This document shows positions 57,388 through 64,000 of a stretch of DNA of 64,000 nucleotides, one piece after another. A program made the position numbers and the translations under genes. Every line of letters begins with the position of its first letter. Position 1 is the stretch's first letter. The DNA lies in the NCBI RefSeq assembly GCF_026723865.1, contig NZ_CP113529.1, forward strand, positions 1,798,001-1,862,000. Reading direction: 5' to 3'. Below the pieces are notes generated by a model. That model ran no database searches. It saw only the letters and a list, made by a program, of their open reading frames with translations, and had not been told where the DNA came from. This stretch comes from Mycobacterium sp. Aquia_216. Its GTDB lineage: Bacteria; Actinomycetota; Actinomycetes; Mycobacteriales; Mycobacteriaceae.

Positions 57388-58152
57388 TCACCCGTGGTCG
57401 AGGTCGACCACCAGCGGCCGGTGGTCGGAGATCGGCATCAGCTCAGCCTCGGTGACGCCGCCGCGCAGGCTGCGGTCGTCGGTCAGGATGTGGTCGAGCT
57501 GGCGGTCGGGAGCCGCCGCCGGGAATGTCGCGGCTGTCGCGAGCGGCCGCATGCCCGACCAGCGGTGCACTGCCGGGGGAGTCATGTTGAGGTCCCCGAT
57601 CAGCAACCGGGGCCCCGGGAAGCCGCGCAGGTCGTGAATCAGGTGAAGCAGCTGGCGCCGATTCCACCCGGGCACAAAGGACAGATGCGTGTTGGCCACG
57701 GTGAGCGGACCCAGCGGTGTGTCCAGCCGGGCGATGACCGCCGCCCGTGGCTCTTCGTCGACGATCATCAGCCGGTTGGGGCCGGGCAGATACATGGGGA
57801 ATCGGATCGGAATCCGGGGCAGTCGCACCACTTGCCAACTGGCCACGGGGAATCGGGACAGCAGCGCGATCCCGTATCCCGCAGTCCCGGGTTGTTCGTC
57901 GCCGGTCGCGGCCATCCACGTCGCGCCGGGAGTGCCGGAGATCGCGGCCACAAATCGGTGTTCGATCGCTCCCATCGCTTCGGCGGCCAATGCGGTGAGG
58001 TCGGCGCGAGAGGAGCGGGCTTGGTCACAGTCGACTTCTTGCAAGGCGAGTATGTCCGGATCCAGCTGGCGGACACAGTCCCGCAACCGCTGCGGATCCA
58101 CCCCGTCGCCCACGGTGCGGCCGTGCAGGATGTTGAAGGTCGCTACGCGCAT
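57388..58152 (-). CDS. Endonuclease/exonuclease/phosphatase-family protein
   Basis: 254 residues with all EEP motifs: VATFNILHGR (Asn7), LALQEVDCDQ, TVANTHLSFVPG, LLIGDLNMTPP and the terminal ISDHRPLVVD, with LDHIL before it. The family includes DNA repair nucleases, sphingomyelinases and phosphodiesterases; the short form without extensions resembles the secreted or cytosolic phosphodiesterase-like group. No signal peptide. Lies 24 bp downstream of the methyltransferase gene in the 57-61 kb operon. Confidence 0.88.
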   Translation of the reverse strand: MRVATFNILHGRTVGDGVDPQRLRDCVRQLDPDILALQEVDCDQARSSRADLTALAAEAMGAIEHRFVAAISGTPGATWMAATGDEQPGTAGYGIALLSRFPVASWQVVRLPRIPIRFPMYLPGPNRLMIVDEEPRAAVIARLDTPLGPLTVANTHLSFVPGWNRRQLLHLIHDLRGFPGPRLLIGDLNMTPPAVHRWSGMRPLATAATFPAAAPDRQLDHILTDDRSLRGGVTEAELMPISDHRPLVVDLDHG

Positions 58153-58176
58153 AGGGTCCCGATACCCACTTTTGGG

Positions 58177-58803
58177 CTAGTGGGCTCCTGGCACCTTGTC
58201 GCGCGTTGCCACCGACCGGCCATCACCCATGTCGAACACCTCGATGACGACGTCGCGGTCCTGATAGCGGCCCAGCGATATCAGTCCCGGTGTTCTCGCG
58301 ATGACGGTGTGGGCCGCGTCTCCGGTCAGCGGATAGTCGGCCACGGGGTGACGCCAATGTGCGGCAACCACGTTCGTGCCGGGCTGCAACCGAGCGCATT
58401 CGCGTTCCAATACGCCGGCCAGTGCGTCGGCCTCGAGGTAGTAGGCGACTTCGCTGAGCACCAGTAAATCGAAGGGGCCGGGTGGCCACGCCGCGTCCAG
58501 GGACGAGCGGTCCAGCGTTACGCGGTCCCGGCAGCCTGCGTGCTGGAGTCGCACGTCGGCGCTGCGCACCGCCGCCTCGGCCACGTCCACCGCGGTCACG
58601 TGGTCGCAGCGCAGTGTCAGCTGCGCGGTCAGGGTGCCGATCGAGCAGCCGGGCTCGAAAGCGTGCCGGTACCGGCGATTGGGCAGCATAGCCAGGGTCA
58701 TCGCGTACTTGCGCTGCTCGTACCACCGCGTCGACAGATGCCACGGATCGTCGGCGTCGGCATACATCTGGTCGAAATAGACGTCGGGAAGGCGCCTGCT
58801 CAT
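58177..58803 (-). CDS. Class I SAM-dependent methyltransferase (NodS-like)
   Basis: 208 residues. The SAM loop reads HAFEPGCSIGTLTAQL (E-P-G-C-S-I-G), followed by VTAVDVAEAAVRSADVRLQ; the opening DVYFDQMYADADDPWHLSTR is characteristic of the NodS/SAM-methylase group that acts on amino or hydroxyl groups of sugar- or lipid-linked substrates. Its ATG overlaps the PIG-L stop by 4 bp. Confidence 0.9.
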   Translation of the reverse strand: MSRRLPDVYFDQMYADADDPWHLSTRWYEQRKYAMTLAMLPNRRYRHAFEPGCSIGTLTAQLTLRCDHVTAVDVAEAAVRSADVRLQHAGCRDRVTLDRSSLDAAWPPGPFDLLVLSEVAYYLEADALAGVLERECARLQPGTNVVAAHWRHPVADYPLTGDAAHTVIARTPGLISLGRYQDRDVVIEVFDMGDGRSVATRDKVPGAH

Positions 58804-59570
58804 CGGAACACCACCTCACCCAACGCCATCAGACGCGGCAGCACGAACGACGGCAGCACGGGCGGCGAGCCGGTGCTCGACTCGAACTGGCTGCGAAAGC
58901 ATTGCGCGGCACGGCGTTTGCGAAGAACCGCCCAGTCGGGCGCGGGCAACGAGCGTGCACGGTCCCATGGAACCGCGGGATCGTTCGGAGACGCCCAGTG
59001 CCACATCCAGATTGGATATTCCAGCAGCACGGCGTCCGTGCGTGTGCAGGCGGCGGCCGCGGCGCGTCCGACGGCCTCGTGATCGGGATGTCCGTCGCCG
59101 CGCCACGTAGCCGCGCACCAGGGCCGCGAGGCGGAGGCGGCCAGGATCTCGACGAGCGAATCGGCGAGCTTACCCTCGTGGTCGGCCAGCTGACCGTCCG
59201 GCAGGCCCAGCGACACGACTGAGGGAGCCCCTAAAACACCTGTCGCTCTGCGTAGTTCGTGCTGCCGCGTGGCCGCCATACGGCCCCGGTCCGACGGAGA
59301 CGCACCGGGCTGCGCGGCTCCGCCATCGCTGACCGACACCACCTGCACATCGACTGCCGATTCGACCAGTCGGGCGATGGTGGCTCCCAGGCCGAGAGTT
59401 TCGTCATCGGGGTGGGGCGCGACGACGACCAGGCCCGGACACTCGGTGAAATCCAGTGGCGCCAGGGGTTCCCGGTTGAGGGCAGCGAGCCACACCGGCG
59501 CCGGTGTGCCACCGTGGGTCAGTGGCTTGGCCGCAAACCGTGCACAGTTGCCAGTCGATACGGTGCTCAC
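58800..59570 (-). CDS. PIG-L family deacetylase
   Basis: 256 residues from GTG 59570 (start overlapping the upstream stop as GTGA). Zinc-dependent LmbE/PIG-L fold with the metal motif VVAPHPDDETLG and the second ligand segment GDGHPDHEAVGRAAA. Family members remove N-acetyl groups from GlcNAc-type sugars (MshB, Mca) or related amides. It lies between the acyl-CoA dehydrogenase-like and methyltransferase genes, suggesting a sugar-linked N-acetyl substrate in a modification pathway. Confidence 0.9.
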   Translation of the reverse strand: MSTVSTGNCARFAAKPLTHGGTPAPVWLAALNREPLAPLDFTECPGLVVVAPHPDDETLGLGATIARLVESAVDVQVVSVSDGGAAQPGASPSDRGRMAATRQHELRRATGVLGAPSVVSLGLPDGQLADHEGKLADSLVEILAASASRPWCAATWRGDGHPDHEAVGRAAAAACTRTDAVLLEYPIWMWHWASPNDPAVPWDRARSLPAPDWAVLRKRRAAQCFRSQFESSTGSPPVLPSFVLPRLMALGEVVFR

Positions 59571-60520
59571 GTCGCTCTCAGCGCATGGTTTCCCGCCAGC
59601 CGCCCGAGCGCGGCCAGATCCCGCTCGGCGTGGCTCTGGCGTATGTAGATGCTCAGGTCGGCCACCCGCTGGGCATGCCGGCTGTCTTGGCACAGGGGGC
59701 CGGGGCCCAGCGCGCGGCCGGTGCGGGTGATCGCCTCATCGGCAGCGTGTTCCACGATCGCGCGAACCTGGCGTGCGATCAGTTCGGCGCTGTCGGACCG
59801 GTCGAACGGATCGGCATCGACCTGGGCTGCCGCGGTGGCCAGTATTGCGTCGCCTGCCGCAAGCGCGGCATCGACCGCGCCAAGATGTGCCAACGAGTGT
59901 GCATCCGCTGATTCGCTTGCGGCGTGGCGATATAGCGGCTCGGCAACCTTGCGCGCACCGCCGAGCCAACAAGCGGCAACACCGATCGCACCGTGCCAGA
60001 AGCCTGGCCGGCTCAAGTACTCACCGGGCTCGCCGACGGCGACAGCGTGGGCATGGGTCAGCTGCACCGGCCGGGTATCGCTTCCGGCCATCCCGGCGTT
60101 CCACCACGTGGATGGCAATGCCTTGACCGCGGGGTCGACGACCGCTACCGCGAACAAGCCCCGGCTTCCGTCGTCCAGTCGTGCGGTGACGAGTGCGTGA
60201 CTGCAGAATCCGGCTCCTGAGCACCACGCCTTGGTGCCCTCGAGGGTGAACGCACCCTTGACATTGGTGGCCGTCACCACCGCATCGGATGATTCGGCCG
60301 CCCACACACCCCACAGCTGTCCGAGTTCGGGTGGTTTGCCACCCAATTCATCGAGGATCGCGACGGCGTCGACGTGAGCCTCGGCGATGCGGGCCGCGAC
60401 GATGTCTTCTTCGGCAAGCACGGCCAGGCGTCGCCAGCGTTCCAGCGTGCGCCCCGACGCGGGTTGTGGCAGGTCGAGTCGTCCCGAATCCAGCCAGTGC
60501 TTGATCAATCCCGCCGTCAC
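59567..60520 (-). CDS. Acyl-CoA dehydrogenase-like protein (short form)
   Basis: 317 residues, about 60 shorter than standard acyl-CoA dehydrogenases. The FAD and substrate-binding middle is recognisable: VVTATNVKGAFTLEGTKAWC then SGAGFCSHALVTARL, and a C-terminal helical bundle ending with DLSIYIRQSHAERDLAALGR. The usual catalytic Glu segment is not obvious. GTG start overlaps the glycosyltransferase stop (GTGA). It may oxidise a non-CoA substrate in this pathway. Confidence 0.85.
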   Translation of the reverse strand: MTAGLIKHWLDSGRLDLPQPASGRTLERWRRLAVLAEEDIVAARIAEAHVDAVAILDELGGKPPELGQLWGVWAAESSDAVVTATNVKGAFTLEGTKAWCSGAGFCSHALVTARLDDGSRGLFAVAVVDPAVKALPSTWWNAGMAGSDTRPVQLTHAHAVAVGEPGEYLSRPGFWHGAIGVAACWLGGARKVAEPLYRHAASESADAHSLAHLGAVDAALAAGDAILATAAAQVDADPFDRSDSAELIARQVRAIVEHAADEAITRTGRALGPGPLCQDSRHAQRVADLSIYIRQSHAERDLAALGRLAGNHALRAT

Positions 60521-61242
60521 GCGCGATCACCCGCCGCCGATCTCCCCAGTCGCCTTAAATAGTGCGCGAATCCGTGCGGGGCGCGAGCCTGGATTCGTGC
60601 CGAGGTGATGACCGATAAGTCGGTGTCGCGGTGAATGCGATAGCCGGCGGCCTCGAAGCGCTCGACCAGATCGACATCCTCTCCGGAGGCAAGCGCGTCA
60701 AAGCCACCGACCCGCCAGTAGGCGCGGGCGCTGAAGCCCATGTTGGCGCCGTGCACGTGGTCGTGCTGCCCATCCCGATTCGCGGAGTACGACTCGTAGG
60801 CTTGCAGATAGCGTTCAGCGACGTCTCGGGAGTGCTGGCACCAGTTAGTGACGCGCACTACGCCCAGGACCATGTCCGCTCCGAGGCCGAGCTGGTGGAT
60901 CAGCCAGCCCGGGTCCACCCGGCTGTCGGCATCGGTGGTGGCGTACCAGCACTCGTCGTCATCGCGACACAGCGAGCGGCCATAGCCGAACCCGGCCGCC
61001 CGCGCGGCGCCCACATTGTGGGCATCGACGCTGATGAAGTGCACATCTGGCCCGTACTGGCCGGCCAGTCTGGCGCTGTCGTCGTCGGTTGCGTCCAGCA
61101 CGACGATTATCGATACCGGAATCGGCAAGCACAATGCGCTGGTCAGCAGCGCGCGTAAACACGCTGGGAGATGCGCTTTCTCGTTATGCGCGGGAATCAC
61201 CACGACAGCCCGGTCGTAGATGCGAAGTGCTGACGCAGACAT
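60517..61242 (-). CDS. Family 2 glycosyltransferase
   Basis: 241 residues from ATG 61242 (MSASALRIYDRAVVVIPAHN); the frame extends upstream to 61386 but the GT2 opening VVVIPAHNEKAHLPACLRAL fixes the start. DxD-like TTDADSRVDPGWL, HGANMGFSARAYWRVGGFD and GEDVDLVERFEAAG are classical GT2 acceptor and metal motifs. No membrane helix. First gene of a four-gene translationally coupled operon (with the acyl-CoA dehydrogenase-like, PIG-L and methyltransferase genes). Divergent from the nucleotidyltransferase-fold gene. Confidence 0.92.
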   Translation of the reverse strand: MSASALRIYDRAVVVIPAHNEKAHLPACLRALLTSALCLPIPVSIIVVLDATDDDSARLAGQYGPDVHFISVDAHNVGAARAAGFGYGRSLCRDDDECWYATTDADSRVDPGWLIHQLGLGADMVLGVVRVTNWCQHSRDVAERYLQAYESYSANRDGQHDHVHGANMGFSARAYWRVGGFDALASGEDVDLVERFEAAGYRIHRDTDLSVITSARIQARAPHGFAHYLRRLGRSAAGDRA

Positions 61243-61338
61243 ACCTGGCGATTGCCCGATTCGCCGCTCTTTAAACAGATGACGAACGAGGTGCATTCCG
61301 GGTTGCGCACCCTGTCGGCAGGGTATGACCAAGTCACG

Positions 61339-61914
61339 ATGGCGTTCACGCAGACCCCACCAGATTCGCAGAACTGCCCGGCGCAACTGCGCGAGGCGCT
61401 GCGACGTGCCGCGTCGGCGCTCAAGGAGAATGGGCCACGCTTCGCTTTGGCCGGGAGTTACGCGTTATGGGCTTACGGCGCACCTGAACCCAGTCATGAC
61501 GTCGATCTGGTGGTTGCCGAATCCGATGTGGCGACGGCAACCGCCACCCTGCGGGACGCCGGGTTCGACATCGAGCATCCGCCCGAGGATTGGCTGTTCA
61601 AGGCTCGCCGGGCAGACACATTGGTGGACGTGTTGCACCGCATCAACGGTGTTGCGGTGGACGCGGGCACCTTGGATCGCGCCGAGCAGCGCGAGGTGCT
61701 GGCAATCTCGATGCCGGTGCTGCCGCCCACCATGGTGCTCACCCAGAAACTGCGCGCCCTCAACCAGCATCACTGCGATTTCGCGAAACTGCTGCCCGGC
61801 GTTCGAGCCATCCGCGAACACTTGGACTGGGATCGGATCATCAAAGACACCGATGCCAACGACTACGCGGCCGCCTTTTTGGTGCTCGCCGAACGGCTTG
61901 GCCTCACCGGCTGA
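61339..61914 (+). CDS. Nucleotidyltransferase-fold protein
   Basis: About 191 residues. The NTase signature is visible: FALAGSYALWAYGAPEPSHD then VDLVV (G-S...D-x-D), followed by an Asp-containing LVDVLHRING strand. Proteins of this minimal class occur as MNT- or AbiEii-like toxins and as lone NTP-transferases; no partner toxin, antitoxin or HEPN gene is adjacent. The start is uncertain: ATGs at 61279 and 61252 are in frame and none has a good ribosome binding site. Confidence 0.7.
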   Translation: MAFTQTPPDSQNCPAQLREALRRAASALKENGPRFALAGSYALWAYGAPEPSHDVDLVVAESDVATATATLRDAGFDIEHPPEDWLFKARRADTLVDVLHRINGVAVDAGTLDRAEQREVLAISMPVLPPTMVLTQKLRALNQHHCDFAKLLPGVRAIREHLDWDRIIKDTDANDYAAAFLVLAERLGLTG

Positions 61915-61925
61915 CCGCCACCGAT

Positions 61926-62192
61926 TCAGTGGTTGCGCAGTTTGGAAACCAGCTTGTCCTTAGTCAGGCCGGAATATCCGGACATGCCAAGCTCTTTAGC
62001 GCGCTTCTTCAATTGCGGAACTGTCCAGTCGTCGTAGGACCCGGCCTTGCCACCCTTGCGGCCGACCGCGGACGTGCCGCGTGCCGCGGCAGCGTTGGAA
62101 ATCCGGGCCGATTTTTCCTCGGAATTGCCCTGCTTGCGCAGGTCGCGATAGAGCTTTTCGTTTTTGATCGACGGGTTCGGCACGATATTCAC
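61926..62192 (-). CDS. Small Rho-N-domain-like protein
   Basis: 88 residues. N-terminal NPSIKNEKLYRDLRKQGNSE, a Lys/Arg/Ser-rich linker, and a C-terminal helix-hairpin segment DDWTVPQLKKRAKELGMSGY and LTKDKLVSKLRNH resembling the Rho N-terminal/SAP-like nucleic-acid-binding fold. The layout matches small mycobacterial proteins of the DUF7218 type. Possibly DNA- or RNA-binding. Convergent with the nucleotidyltransferase-fold gene. Confidence 0.78.
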   Translation of the reverse strand: MNIVPNPSIKNEKLYRDLRKQGNSEEKSARISNAAAARGTSAVGRKGGKAGSYDDWTVPQLKKRAKELGMSGYSGLTKDKLVSKLRNH

Positions 62193-62288
62193 CCTCCAGT
62201 CGTTTTGGATGCCTTGTCTGAGGATGCCCCACCTGGGGGTGGTGAAACCCCGAGCATCTGGACCGGCCGGGATTTCAGTGCGGCGCAG

Positions 62289-63344
62289 TTAGGCGCTTTT
62301 GGCCAGGCCGGATAATTGGGATGCACCGCCAGCCTTGGCCACCCGGCGGATCAGTAGGCGAGTCGCTTTCTCCAGGATCTCCTGGGCGGCATCGGGACGG
62401 CGCGCTCGCTCAGCTCGCTGGGTGGCCGCGGCGATGGTCAGTCCCTGCTCATAGCCGGTGACGACACGCGGATCCACGTACGAACCGCGAGCCACCGCGG
62501 GAGTGTTGCCGAGCTCCTGTGCGACCTCCTTCATCACCGCCGCCTCGACGCGTTTGACCACGCGTTGGGAGACAGGGGGATCCGCGTCGGTGAATGCGGC
62601 GGCCGCCAGCACCGTCCCGTGCCACGTCCGCAGGTCCTTGACCGTGAATTCGTCGCCGACGATTTCCTTGAATCGGGTATTGAGGTCCTCGGCCCGCACG
62701 TCCATCCATCCGGATGCATTGCGGTACACCAGCAATCGCTCACCGCGTTCGCCGCGCCGCATCAGCGAACGCACCGCGCGGACCACTCCGGCGTCCTCGA
62801 CCGCCACGGTGCGCTGCACGCCGCTCTTGGCGGGGTAGTCGAATTCAACCGCATCACGATGCACGGTCACGTGGTCACACAGCAGGGTGGCAATTCCGTA
62901 GGACTCGTGTTCCTCGGCGTATTGCTCGCCTCCTGAGCGGAAGTAGCCTCGGTCCAGCAAGCGCAGCCCCAGCGCCAGCACGCGCTCCCGCGACGCACCA
63001 CGGCGGCTGAGGTCATCCACGATGCGAACGCGGAAATCCGGCAACCGGGTCGACAGGTCGAGGACGCGGTCGAACTTCTCCTCGGCGCGTTCCTGCTGCC
63101 ACGCGGAATGGTAGAGATACTGGCGTCGTCCGGCGGCGTCGGTGCCGACGGCCTGGATGTGGTCGTTGGGGTGCGGCGAGATCCACACCTTCTGCCATGC
63201 CGGTGGAATGACCAGCTCCTTGATCCGCTGCCGGGCGGCATCGTCGGCCAACAGGTTGCCGTCGGGGCCGTAATAGGTGAAACCCGTGCCCCGGCGTTTG
63301 CGCGCGATCCCGGGCCCGCCGAGCGCGCTTCGACGCAGCCGCAT
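62289..63344 (-). CDS. DNA topoisomerase IB
   Basis: 351 residues, the compact bacterial type IB topoisomerase. It contains the N-terminal GTGFTYYGPDGNLLADDAAR and IPPAWQKVWISPHPNDHIQA, then the catalytic domain with LLVYRNASGWMDVRAEDLN and LRTWHGTVLAAAA. Active-site Tyr289 is in GSYVDPRVV. It relaxes supercoils by 3'-phosphotyrosine chemistry. Standalone gene; length usual for poxvirus-like bacterial enzymes. Confidence 0.93.
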   Translation of the reverse strand: MRLRRSALGGPGIARKRRGTGFTYYGPDGNLLADDAARQRIKELVIPPAWQKVWISPHPNDHIQAVGTDAAGRRQYLYHSAWQQERAEEKFDRVLDLSTRLPDFRVRIVDDLSRRGASRERVLALGLRLLDRGYFRSGGEQYAEEHESYGIATLLCDHVTVHRDAVEFDYPAKSGVQRTVAVEDAGVVRAVRSLMRRGERGERLLVYRNASGWMDVRAEDLNTRFKEIVGDEFTVKDLRTWHGTVLAAAAFTDADPPVSQRVVKRVEAAVMKEVAQELGNTPAVARGSYVDPRVVTGYEQGLTIAAATQRAERARRPDAAQEILEKATRLLIRRVAKAGGASQLSGLAKSA

Positions 63345-63417
63345 CCTCGCCTCCCAGTCCTATTGGCTGACTGGGAATTACCCGCCCCCGAGATGATTCA
63401 CACCAGCTGCTCGCAAA

Positions 63418-63454
63418 TGCAAAACGACCCGCCACGGCTTGGTGGCGGGTCGTT
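63418..63454 (-). terminator. Strong rho-independent terminator of the hemophore-related gene
   Basis: Perfect 13-bp stem AACGACCCGCCAC / GTGGCGGGTCGTT (63423-63454) around a 6-nt loop, followed on the minus strand by TTTTGCATTT. Positioned 11 bp past the hemophore-related stop. Confidence 0.9.
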
Positions 63455-63464
63455 GCTGGCGCAA

Positions 63465-63863
63465 TCAGCCGGCCATGAACTCGTGGTAGGCCGATTCCAG
63501 ATTGCCCGGCAGCGCCGATACGTTGCACTGACGCTCGGTGTCCCCGATCGGCGACAGGATCCCGCGCAGGTCGTAGTACTCCTGCGGATGCGCGGTGAAG
63601 TAGCCGCGCAGGTTCGACGCGGCCTCCGCCCGTGGCTGTCCGTAAGCGGCACTGACCACCTGGTTGGCTCCCGGGTGAGCGGCGAGGTACTGCTCTGCCG
63701 CGCCCTGCACCGAGGAAACCGTGGCGTTGACGCCTGCGGGGCTGCAGTCGGGTGCCGCAACCGCCGCGGGTGCGGCGACGATGCCGATGGCCATTCCCCC
63801 GAGCAGGCAGCCGGCGCTGATGCCGGCGACTCGCCGCCGCGCGACGATACTGCTGGAATTCAT
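63465..63863 (-). CDS. Hemophore-related secreted protein
   Basis: 132 residues from ATG 63863. A Sec signal peptide (basic RRRVAG, hydrophobic core, APAAVAAPD cleavage region near residue 37) precedes a mature domain with CSPAGVNATVSSVQGAAEQY and a later Cys in TERQCNVS. Length and the Cys pair match the mycobacterial hemophore-related family (Rv0203-like), small extracellular haem carriers. AGGA lies before the ATG. Haem ligands cannot be fixed from sequence alone. No MmpL3/11 partner gene is in this window. Confidence 0.82.
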   Translation of the reverse strand: MNSSSIVARRRVAGISAGCLLGGMAIGIVAAPAAVAAPDCSPAGVNATVSSVQGAAEQYLAAHPGANQVVSAAYGQPRAEAASNLRGYFTAHPQEYYDLRGILSPIGDTERQCNVSALPGNLESAYHEFMAG

Positions 63864-64000
63864 GATCAGTGTTGTCCTTCGAATCGGTCCCAGTGGATTC
63901 GCGGGGACTCCCGATTCCCCTGAATCCAAGGTAGCTGAGTTACACGCCGGCAATGCTGGGCCGGCGCCAGTAGCTAACGGCCGGATCGACGGCAGGTCTC

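Noticed and set aside
61339..61914. Toxin-antitoxin pair based on the nucleotidyltransferase-fold protein
   Set aside because: No adjacent HEPN, AbiEi or antitoxin-like gene; the neighbours are a divergent glycosyltransferase and a convergent Rho-N-like gene.
63920..63950. Possible IdeR box upstream of the hemophore-related gene
   Set aside because: AAGGTAGCTGAGTTA has only a loose resemblance; fewer than half of the consensus positions can be matched in register.

Overview
The window looks like a chromosomal segment of a Mycobacterium species. GC content is high. The left edge carries the conserved mycobacterial block of a metalloprotease-like protein, a membrane PDZ/Lon-like protease and a UPF0182 membrane protein (the Rv3195-Rv3194c-Rv3193c order of M. 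tuberculosis). Elsewhere there are an Hsp18 antigen, a UdgX-type uracil-DNA glycosylase, a hemophore-related secreted protein, an ANTAR regulator and an actinobacterial initiator tRNA. The species cannot be named from sequence alone.

Layout. 1-9 kb: conserved core genes, an SDR, a GlxA-type regulator and an HD-domain protein. 8.9-9.4 kb: initiator tRNA with a terminator, followed by a relic of a phage/plasmid-type DNA methylase. 9.4-14.7 kb: DUF4235 protein, YihY-type membrane protein, a TetR/membrane protein/phosphotransferase cluster, glutathione peroxidase and a small Ser/Asp-repeat protein. 15.0-34.6 kb: the centrepiece. A strong candidate IdeR iron box lies 73 bp before a FxbA-like formyltransferase gene. 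This is followed by one 18.4-kb gene for a 6124-residue, five-module nonribosomal peptide synthetase (C-A-T-E, then four C-A-T modules, then a terminal reductase). 34.6-36.6 kb: a methyltransferase relic, a tandem 19-bp repeat, and an oxalate/formate-family transporter overlapping its small partner. 36.9-41.5 kb: PPOX-type flavin protein, ANTAR sensor, hsp18 divergent from a MerR regulator, an Orn/Lys/Arg decarboxylase and a DUF5709 protein. 42-48.8 kb: ferredoxin-reductase-like protein, glycogen debranching enzyme, SDR, aldo/keto reductase and a membrane-anchored secreted-domain protein. 48.8-52 kb: a TetR/lipocalin operon divergent from an enoyl-CoA hydratase/CaiB CoA-transferase pair. 52-57.4 kb: hemerythrin, UdgX, a pyruvate-oxidase-like enzyme, CsbD, DUF3349 and a flavodoxin-fold reductase. 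57.4-61.3 kb: a minus-strand operon of glycosyltransferase, acyl-CoA dehydrogenase, PIG-L deacetylase and methyltransferase, each pair overlapping by 4 bp, followed by an endonuclease/phosphatase-fold gene. 61.3-64 kb: nucleotidyltransferase-fold protein, a Rho-N-like small protein, topoisomerase IB and a hemophore-related protein with a strong terminator.

Main interpretation. The iron box, the formyltransferase of the hydroxyornithine-formylating type and the NRPS point to an iron-regulated formylated pentapeptide, exochelin-like in logic. It differs from the described exochelin systems in using one giant protein, a single epimerase and reductive release. No MbtH-like protein, ornithine N-hydroxylase, ABC exporter or ferric-siderophore receptor is visible in this window, so these would have to be encoded elsewhere. 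The coupled operon at 58.2-61.2 kb is a second candidate for an uncharacterised pathway.
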